Source: Eutreptiella sp. 'Long Island Sound 2002'
Lineage: Eukaryota > Euglenozoa > Euglenophyceae > Eutreptiales > Eutreptiaceae
Length of the DNA stretch: 64,000 bases
Assembly (NCBI GenBank): GCA_964036045.1
Contig: OZ038383.1
Coordinates: forward strand, 10,060,430 to 10,124,429
Direction of reading: 5' to 3'
The position numbers and the translations under genes are program-made. The notes under the pieces are model-generated. The model was not told where the DNA came from and searched no databases. It worked only from the letters and a program-made list of their open reading frames with translations. The first letter of the stretch is position 1. Every line of letters starts with the position of its first letter. Below are positions 56,775-64,000 of this stretch, one piece after another.

Positions 56775-57850
56775 GGCTGGGGCCGGGGAGGGCAACCCTC
56801 CGTGCTCCGTGGCCCCTAAAAGTGCCTGTGGTGTCACCTGCATGTTTCTCCTACCCCGATAGCCCTGACGGGGAGGAAGGGCTGAAGATGTTTGTCCACG
56901 TCTCGTTGCGTCCTTGACGCAGAACCGGGAAGCGGGCAAAAAGTCGCCCGCTTCCCCCCCCACACACCCACACACAGACATAGCAGTCTGAGATCCGCCT
57001 GCAGACTGAGCGGCGGGGTATCACGTTCTATCGCACAGTAGAGCATTAAATCAGTTTGAGTGTGTTTTTCACCTTGAAAACCCCCTGCTCTCCCCGGTAC
57101 CCTTTCACCCACTCATCATCGGCACTCACAGACAGCTCACACTTTTATCTGGATCCTCCATGGGCGGTGTGAATGTGGTGCCCACTGATGTGCATTGATG
57201 CAGTATTGACGTTGAGATGCATCGTGACCCGCTCCAGTGGAGCGGACCACGAGACGTGCATCCTCCCCTTCCCCGTGTTTGCCACAATATCATTGTGCAG
57301 TGCGCACACAATGCACCTCAATGTCACCCTGATGTCCTTCGGTGTTCTCCCCCCCTGCGCCCTGGCGGGGGGATGACACTTGGTGGTTGTCCCCCCTCGA
57401 GGGCTGAGGTGGGCACTGTTGCACACCACAGGGAGCGGACACGTGGGGAAGAGCACGGCTCTGACCATCCAACCTCTGCACTCTTGACCCGTTTGCCCCA
57501 AATGGGCGTCAATACTGCTGGGATTGTTGTCGCCACGTCAGCGGAGCGGCTGGACTGGCTGATCCTCCATCTGGCCTTTTTTTGGGGGGGGGGGGAGCTG
57601 GGGCATGAGGCATGAGACGACACTGCGCGCGAGCCTGTACACCAGTCACATCCTCGCACAATAGAATTTGAGCGTCAGCGCAGGAAACCTGATGCACCAA
57701 GTCACGTTGCAGCTGTTGTTGCCACCAATCTGACACGCGAATCCTGTCCCCGCAGCTTGCAAAATGCATTCCCCGGGTGTGTGTGCTGGTCCACACAAAG
57801 GTACCGTTGTTGCATGAGCAACCGGCAATGCCTGGGGTCAAGGTTGGTGC
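56775..57850. other. 3' flank of the DUF1538 gene
   Basis: No polyadenylation signal can be named with confidence. Frames on both strands at 57145-57501 are open without motifs. No gene supported. Confidence 0.5.
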
Positions 57851-59210
57851 CTCCCTTTGGAGCGTTGAAGACTCATCCTATACTATCTTGCATGCACGTG
57901 AAATGCAGTGGTTTACCTTCGACATCGTCAGATCTGGTGCTGCATGGCACCATGGCACCGTTTGCAAAGCCCAGCATTTTGTAGTGGCCCAATGTCTAAT
58001 GTCTCTGCGGGTTTTTCACATCAATCTTTCCAGGCCTTCCACATAAGTCGTTCATTCTGCCGATCCAGCCCTGCCTCTGGGCGAGGAATCATAAATCACC
58101 TCGAATTTCTCTGACATCCCAGACTGCCCGCATCGCTCTTGGAGGAGGTTATGCACATGTGAGGACACATGGTGTATGCGTTCACTGAGGGCCAGTTGGG
58201 CAAGGTGCAAGGTCTGCGTGTCATCAAAAGCATACTGGTCCTGGTCCACAGCCAGGCGAAATTGCCTGGTGTCCTGCGTTCTGCCCTGTCTCATGGCATG
58301 TGCATTGCAGCCTCCAGCAGCTGAGGCCCATGGTGAAGCAGTCGCAATGTACTCGCAATGTACTCGCAATGTACTTTGAAGGGACACCAGACCGACCGTG
58401 TAGGTGGTGGCTATTCTGGGTGGTGGCAATCATGGAGCTACGAAACATTCCTTGGGTTATGGTCTCGGAAGCTGGCGCTTACGCCGCCGCCGGTGGAGAC
58501 TAATCCACAGCAGGTTTCAATGAATTGCCAGCTGTCGGTTGGCACCAACAGCTGGCGACTTCGGGGGCCCTTCTTGATCTTAATAGAAGAGGTGTACGGA
58601 GTCAGAAACACTTCTTCTTGGGTACCACATAGCAGAAGGTGAGTGGGTGCCCAAGAATCTTGTGGCCCATTTGCTGCGAAGAAAAAAAGTATCTCCTCAG
58701 GGTTCCATTGAGACCACTTCCGTGAAAAGTGGTCAGCACGTTCAGTAATTTAGCGTTCAGGGGGGGCGGAAAATGTATACTATGTTTGTCTTGTTGTTGT
58801 TGTGTGCATTTTGGGGCCACTGATGTATGTAACGAAAAGGGTGCTGCTCTGATTGATTGGCAGTCTGAGATGTCATGCACAAGGTCCTTCCAAGCCACCA
58901 CCCTTCCAAGCTTCTCCATCAAGTGTGATACTGCTCCCATGAAGTACACCCCGGGTGACCATGTAGAGTACACAATATTCCCATCGCCTGAGGCGATGGT
59001 GACATCCACAGGAGAAAACATTGGATGTATGCGAATCTGCCTGCACTCTGAGTTGCCATCAGGGATAGGCCGCGAATGGGGTGCACGTGTACCCCCACCT
59101 GCTGGCACAGCATTGCGGGGGGTTGTCAACGTGTGTGGACCCTGGCTCTGGTTGGGGATGGACTGGCCTCTGGTATCACACAGGTGCACAGGTGGGCATG
59201 CTCCACCCAT
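57851..59210 (-). pseudogene. Decayed minus-strand coding block, unidentified
   Basis: Successive minus-strand frames read like one protein broken by frameshifts. 59210-58602 includes RVVAWKDLVHDISDCQSIRA and ends in a Lys-rich stop. A shifted frame at about 58615-58500 reads SSIKIKKGPRSRQLLVPTDS then WQFIETCC. 58290-58052 reads QYAFDDTQTLHLAQLALSER. I cannot name the family; an old transposon or retroelement polyprotein is likely. Confidence 0.35.
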
Positions 59211-60247
59211 GGAATTCAGTCAATCCCGTAGCCTGCCCCTGTTCGTCTGCATCTACACGGGACCTTGGATGCGGCACTGGTAACCCCCCGCCCCCCTGCC
59301 TAAATGATTGCTGCTCTAACCAGCTGACCAATGCACGCAACAGAATGGTTTCCCGGCAGTGTGATGATTGAACTGAATCAGTCTGGCATGAGGTCAGGAT
59401 CATGCTGGTTAATTGAAAACCTGACATCATGGCCAATCGATTCCTGGGAATTATCGAATGGATGTTGGTGGGCCGGCCAAATGGGGGAAGTATTTAGGGA
59501 TGGGATTATTAGGGGGAGAGAATTATTGAGCTCTTCTTATGTGCACCTGTGCTTGTGATCTACAGCCGTACAATGAACATTGGTCTTTGTGGTGTGTTGC
59601 ACAATGATGATGAGGGTCTTGCTTGGGTGTTCGCTTCTGACGGCAATTTCTTAGAGCATGACCTTCTTGATGTTGGAGAAGGATTTTGGCATTGCTTACA
59701 AGAGTGCAGATGACCAGTCTGACGCCCACACAGTTGCTTGTCTTGTCACTGCTAGGTTCAATTGCCAGCTGAGGGAATTATTCGGCCATTTGGAATCACT
59801 GCCAATGTAGGGGACATCGATTTTGCCCAGGTCTGTGCAATGCGCACAGTGCGTAGTGTGCAGTGTGCGATGTGCAGAGTTTGCATGTACACTGTGCAAA
59901 GTGTCTGGTGTGCAGAAAGTTGAGTGTTGGTGGACAATGCAGTGTGCAGACTGCGCATTATGCAGATGGTGCATGACGTGAGGACGTGAGGATTTGTTTG
60001 TCTTTGGCAGGGCATAAGTCAGCATGGCACACACTCTGTCCCATGTGTGTTGCTTATTTGCTGTTCTTGGTGCTCACTTTGCACCTATGCTGGTTCAGGT
60101 TGGTGGTACAGAGGTTCCATGGCACACAACACACAGAGCACACACCACCGAGAGCATGCCCATATTGAGCGGACGGTGTGCAGAGTAGTAATAATGTGGA
60201 ACACACACCCGCATGCATGCATGCACGCACACACGCACGCACGCACT
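59211..60247. other. Interval with a GTGCA-rich degenerate patch
   Basis: From 59835 to 59985 nearly all sequence is made of GTGCA, GTGCG, AGTGTGC and similar phrases, like 41025-41215. No gene supported. Confidence 0.5.
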
Positions 60248-60330
60248 GGGGGCTGGACCCATGCGGGCCTCCCTCTTTAATATGGTTTTCCCCCCAAGCA
60301 CGCACGCACACACACACACACACACAGTGT
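60248..60330. repeat. LINE/SINE-like 3' tail, copy 1, with (AC)n
   Basis: GGACCCATGCGGGCCTCCCT followed by CTTTAATATGG and a CCCC run, then (CA)n at 60300-60327. The same ordered text precedes the long (AC)n at 62334, so it looks like the shared 3' end of a retroposon family. Confidence 0.7.
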
Positions 60331-60615
60331 AGTGCAGAGAGGGAGGAAAGGCCGCACGGAGCGGAGTCCAAACATTGCTGCAGTGCGAACAATGCTGTAG
60401 AGAGGTGATGTATGTTAGCGAACGCTATGGAGTTTGTTGAAATAATTGGGCTTCACACACACACGCGCGCGCACACACACACACATCAGTTGTATATAGT
60501 CTTGATGTCGTGCTGAGAGGGAGGAAAGGCTGCAAGAGGCGGAGTCTGAGCACATTGCCGCAGTGTGAATAGACCTGTAGAAGTGATGTATGATAGCGAA
60601 CATTATGATTGGATT
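60331..60615. repeat. ~100-bp direct duplication separated by (AC)n
   Basis: Copies at 60334-60430 and 60514-60612: GAGAGGGAGGAAAGGC, GCGGAGTC, CATTGC, GTGATGTATG and TAGCGAAC occur in order in both. An (AC)n tract (60453-60485) lies between. Confidence 0.8.
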
Positions 60616-60629
60616 TAATGATTGGGCGG

Positions 60630-61790
60630 CACCCACGGCCCCTTTGGCACGGCCGTGCAGGTATTCTGGAAGCTGGGCTGGCGGATCGCGCGAGGTTGGT
60701 GGTAGTGGGTCCCGCCGGGAAAGAAAGAGGCGGTGCATCTCGTGCACGCGGATAAGGGGTATGTGGAACATTTCTTCCGAGAGTCCATCAGGGAACACCA
60801 GCTGGGTACGCCGGATGAACGCAGGCCGCGCACCTTCGGCGGCATGGGGGTGGGCTGGACAGGGACCTGACCCTACTCGCCTTGAATGTGTGCGCCATGG
60901 AGCTCGACAAGTCCATGCTTAGGGGGGTCCTGGCGGCGGCGCTCTGGACCTCGCACAGGGCACATCGCAGGGGCCTCAAGCCGGATGACCGGTGCCCATA
61001 CTGCACACAGGGGGTGCTAGAAGACGAGGACCACCTGCTGTGGTGGTACGCGGCGTGGAAGGCAGCTAGGGAACCATTTGTGGCAGAGGTGATGCTGCTG
61101 GCCAAGGCTATCAAGCTGGGGGCGCTGTCCGATTGGCCCCCCTGCATACGACTGTGCAGGCTCATACCGGACAGTGTGGTCAAGTGCGGTGGGATGGCCC
61201 GCGGGGCAGGGTGGAAGAAGCAGTGCAGGGAGCTGAACAGAGTACCCCGTTAGTGGGAGCCCAGTCCATAAGAGGCACGCGACAACACCAAAATGGCCCT
61301 CATGGGGCATCAGTGGGCGGAGGATGATGAAAACCCGCTGGAGCAGTTTGTCCACAAGCTGCGGGGGATGTTTCTAGCGGTGCTGCAGGCCAAGAAGGAG
61401 AAGGAGCACGAGGCGGGCCTTCTGTTCCTAGTGGAGCGCCGCAAGGCATAGCAGGACCGCTACCCGTGGTACCAGTTGCAAGTCCTAGCAGGACCGCTAC
61501 CCGTGGTACCAGTTGCAAGTCCAGGGACCCAAGGCGTACCCGACGCACATTCCCCCCATTGGGCTCCTGCCCCGAGAATGGAAGTGGGGAGCAAATTTCC
61601 TGCCGGCCCTGCTGCGCTCACCGAGCTCATGTGGCTGCCGGGTCAAGGGATGCCCGTTGTTCATGCGCCCTATGACAGTATGGCATCACTTGCGACAAAT
61701 GCAGCAATACGACACAGAGCGCTGGGCCCTACAGCAGCAGGCCCGGGTGTCACGGCGGAAGCGGAAAAAGCCACAAGGGTAGCAGGGGTC
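60630..61790 (+). pseudogene. LINE (non-LTR retrotransposon) 3' coding region, decayed
   Basis: Frames along this stretch form the end of a LINE ORF2-like protein. First comes KLGWRIARGWW, broken by a stop, then HADKGYVEHFFRESIREHQL. After a frame change, 60882-61253 carries RAHRRGLKPDDRCPYC and EDEDHLLWW, a CxxC...H zinc-knuckle-like motif typical of the region after the RT of many LINEs. Then FVHKLRGMFLAVLQAKKEKE, a stop, and a frame with PPIGLLPREWKWG. A 37-bp tandem duplication at 61449-61522 and at least one other frameshift inactivate the copy. The RT core itself is not in the window. Confidence 0.65.
61449..61522. repeat. 37-bp tandem duplication inside the LINE
   Basis: TAGCAGGACCGCTACCCGTG and the next 17 bases occur twice head to tail. 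37 is not a multiple of 3, so the duplication shifts the frame of the surrounding protein. Confidence 0.95.
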
Positions 61791-62234
61791 ATCGACTTTG
61801 GGAACTTCGGACACGTTGAAGGTTTGCGCAAACCCCCCCGTTTTTTCCAAGTCCCCGAACACGGCCAGGGCACCCCCGCCGCAGCTGGGCCGCGCGACAG
61901 GGCCTAAGCGGCGAGAGTACGCACCCCCCGGGGGGGGGGGGGGCGCCGTCGACCAAGCGGCGAAGAGCATAGCGGCAGCCGCCGCCTGAGATGGTCCGGG
62001 GGCGGGCCTTCAAGAGGCGGAGGGCGGGGCACCCCCCCCCCCCCCCGGCCAAACAGGCATGCGTGTAGCCACACAGCGAGGCGCGGCATGGGCGTGCAGG
62101 GACGGAGGTGACTTAAACCTCCATACTCTAGAGGTTTTGGCTCACGCGAGGCCACCAGCTGAGACCCGAGCAGGCACCAAACTGGACAGCTATATGACAT
62201 TTTGTATACTTTTGGAGGCGCCTCAGGCGACCAC

Positions 62235-62290
62235 AGGGGCGTGGACCCATACGGGCCTCCCTCTATAATATTGTGCTTCCCTCCCCGATA
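62235..62290. repeat. LINE/SINE-like 3' tail, copy 2
   Basis: GGACCCATACGGGCCTCCCT followed by CTATAATATTG and CCTCCCC, matching the copy at 60248-60300, and followed shortly by (AC)n. Confidence 0.7.
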
Positions 62291-62332
62291 GGGGAGGGAC
62301 TTTAATCGGCTTTTGCCCTCCCCGATTGGGCG

Positions 62333-62448
<116 letters not shown>

Positions 62449-62459
62449 AAGGATCCCCG

Positions 62460-62522
62460 GCTCACTCAACCGGGCTAAGCGTAGGTCTCGCAACCGTAAG
62501 GTCGTGGGTTGGATCCCCGGAG
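62460..62522 (+). repeat. tRNA-derived SINE-like unit
   Basis: CGGGCTAAGCGTAGG, then CTCGCAACCGTAAGGTCGTG and GGTTGGATCCC. This matches the usual tRNA-SINE order: degenerate A box, CTCGCAACC..AAGGTCG, and B box. It directly follows the (AC)n tract. Confidence 0.65.
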
Positions 62523-63123
62523 CGGGCATGTCTGGAGGCGGGCGGCGGCAGCCGTGCGTCAAGGGCATCCTTTCTGGGGAAATCGCCAAATGAGTAGGCC
62601 GTGGAGGCCGCCTCGCTGCCGCGAGCACCACCAGCTGTGGAAGCCCCAATACACATACAACACACGGGGCAACATGGCGATGACGGGCTCGTCGAACTCA
62701 TGCCGTGGAGCTGGCCCGGCGGAAGCCACGGAGCCACCACCCCACTTCCAGGGTGGTCCTGGGGCAGCGAGCCAGGTTCTGGCCCAAGTGCATATCGCAC
62801 TGGTCGAGGGGTAACACAGGGACGCACTCACACCCCTGGCCTGCACCGTGGGCCTGCTATGATGGGGTAAGCGACCCGACCCGAGGACGCCGGTGTGGCC
62901 TATACGGGCTCAACCGGGAGACCTGGTAAAAATGGTACAACCCACACACACACACACACACACAGGTGTTTTGTTTGGTGCCTGCCAGCCGGTGACACTG
63001 CATACCCAACCGAAAGCCAAACAGGCACGCTCATCAGCGCAACAACCCCCGCCAGGGCTGCACTCGCCCCCCCCCCCGGGCCTGTGAAACCGCTGCTCGG
63101 CACGACCCCCTGGGTCACACAAA
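62523..63123. other. Leader region before the right-edge ORF
   Basis: Contains a short (CA)n at 62941-62964 and a C run at 63068-63078. Frames are open but motif-free. It may be the 5' UTR of a second LINE copy. Confidence 0.4.
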
Positions 63124-64000
63124 ATGTCGGGCATAGCCCAAGATCTGCTTGACGCACTTAAGCAGCCAGAGGTGCTGCAAGCTATGGCTAACGCCATCGC
63201 ACCACTTCTCAGTGGCAAGAAGCACGCTGCGTCCAGGGACACGGAGCAAAGCGGCTCTGCGCGGGAAGAGCATCTACTGGAGGTCATCAGGAGTCTCAAG
63301 GACACCATCAAGGAGCTGAGGACAGCTCTCCAGGCTGCGAACACCGATCAAACAGCAACAAGTGCTCGGGAGGTCGCGGCAGAGAAGGATATACGATCTT
63401 CGTACAAGGCAGCTCTTCTGAAGAAGACGCCTGGTAAGAGCCACCTGGTAGTCAAGGACATTCCAGATTTGGGAGACCCCCTGCAACCAACGGGACTGGC
63501 AGTCAAGGCCCTCAAAGGCAAGCATACCTTCACAGCAGTGCAGGGGAAGAGACTATACAAGGGAGACAACAAATCACAGCTTGACATGAAGCATATTGGC
63601 CCCAGTAAAGCGGTTTCTGATTGGAAGGTGTCAGCAGACACCGAGGGAGCTTTTGCGCATGTGCTTTTGGTTGGGCAGCAGGTGGCTGAAGCTCATTTCA
63701 TTGCGACACAGGCGATGTCACAGCATGCGTGTGTCTGCAGTGTCAGTGCACATGTCCTAGCTACAGGCAGCAAACGGAACGATGCCTCTGTTCACGGAAT
63801 TCTGACGGCATTGGGCAGATCGAGGGACAGCCTCACCATCTCTGGCATGACGCTCAGCGTAAAAGTCATCACGCAACGTATGGAGTGGGAGACCAAGAAG
63901 GATGCGGACGTAAAAATGACGCCGCCTGAGCACTCGCTGCTGCTTTGCTGGGAACGCTCTGGCGAGGGCACTGAAGATGCAGATCATGAGCCTGTGGACC
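63124..64000 (+). CDS. Long ORF open to the window edge, probable LINE ORF1
   Basis: From ATG at 63124 the frame has no stop for 292 codons to the last base, the longest non-repetitive reading frame in the window. It starts MSGIAQDLLDALKQPEVLQA. Residues about 38-85 are charged and heptad-like (EEHLLEVIRSLKDTIKELRT), suggesting a coiled coil. The rest is mixed, with KSHLVVKDIPDLGD and ALGRSRDSLTISG. I do not recognise the family. Position behind LINE tails, a SINE head and microsatellites, an intact frame and a coiled coil make a LINE ORF1 (RNA-binding chaperone type) the best guess. A host single-exon gene is not excluded. Confidence 0.55.
   Translation, partial: MSGIAQDLLDALKQPEVLQAMANAIAPLLSGKKHAASRDTEQSGSAREEHLLEVIRSLKDTIKELRTALQAANTDQTATSAREVAAEKDIRSSYKAALLKKTPGKSHLVVKDIPDLGDPLQPTGLAVKALKGKHTFTAVQGKRLYKGDNKSQLDMKHIGPSKAVSDWKVSADTEGAFAHVLLVGQQVAEAHFIATQAMSQHACVCSVSAHVLATGSKRNDASVHGILTALGRSRDSLTISGMTLSVKVITQRMEWETKKDADVKMTPPEHSLLLCWERSGEGTEDADHEPVD

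Noticed and set aside
56112-56981. 289-codon minus-strand ORF
   Set aside because: It lies opposite DUF1538 exon 5, is Gln/His/Arg-rich and has no motif; it is a shadow of the G+C-rich exon.
58602-59283. Overlapping ORFs on both strands as intact genes
   Set aside because: Neither strand gives a complete recognisable protein; minus-strand frames continue only with frameshifts, so a decayed block was called instead.

Overview
The window is nuclear DNA of a eukaryote. Coding sequence is broken into short exons of 36 to about 430 nt, joined across GT-AG introns of 0.1 to 2.4 kb whose donors mostly read GTATGN or GTGTGN. Long homopolymer G/C runs, (AC)n microsatellites, tRNA-derived SINE-like units and decayed retroelements fill the rest. 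A repeat-rich protist or microalga fits this; the species cannot be fixed from the sequence. No prokaryotic operon, CRISPR array, rRNA gene or intact tRNA gene is visible.

Three host genes can be assembled by exon phase. (1) 185-9775, minus: VPS2/CHMP2, a core ESCRT-III subunit. Six phase-compatible exons give 182 residues, and the C-terminal exon(s) lie beyond the left edge. (2) About 25765-37191, minus: a kelch beta-propeller protein in 10 well supported small exons plus a tentative first exon. The blades can be read in order through six GG-type repeats; the last exon(s) were not found. (3) 49315-56774, plus: a complete five-exon gene for a 585-residue membrane protein with two tandem DUF1538 repeats, a family best known from bacteria. 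Its introns carry a 41-copy 22-bp minisatellite and a 33-bp minisatellite.

Between and inside these genes are mobile-element remains: a pogo/Tigger-type DDE transposase fragment in a VPS2 intron (6402-6735), a retroelement integrase region (10114-11000), a frameshifted Ty3/gypsy-type reverse transcriptase (47280-47805), a LINE 3' part (60630-61790) and a probable LINE ORF1 that is still open at the right edge (63124-64000). There is also a TA-flanked MITE-like element (39744-40161), three tRNA-like SINE heads, and several dispersed repeat families with two to six copies.

Layout: 0-9.8 kb VPS2 with repeat-filled introns; 10-25 kb repeats and decayed elements; 25.7-37.2 kb kelch gene; 37-41 kb anonymous sequence with the MITE; 41-49 kb repeats and RT remnant; 49.3-56.8 kb DUF1538 gene; 57-60 kb decayed minus-strand coding block; 60-64 kb LINE/SINE/microsatellite cluster. 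The three genes have no evident shared pathway: membrane scission, a propeller scaffold and a predicted transporter-like membrane protein. Their codon GC also differs, with DUF1538 exons much richer in G+C than VPS2 or kelch exons. All joins are by eye and need transcript support.
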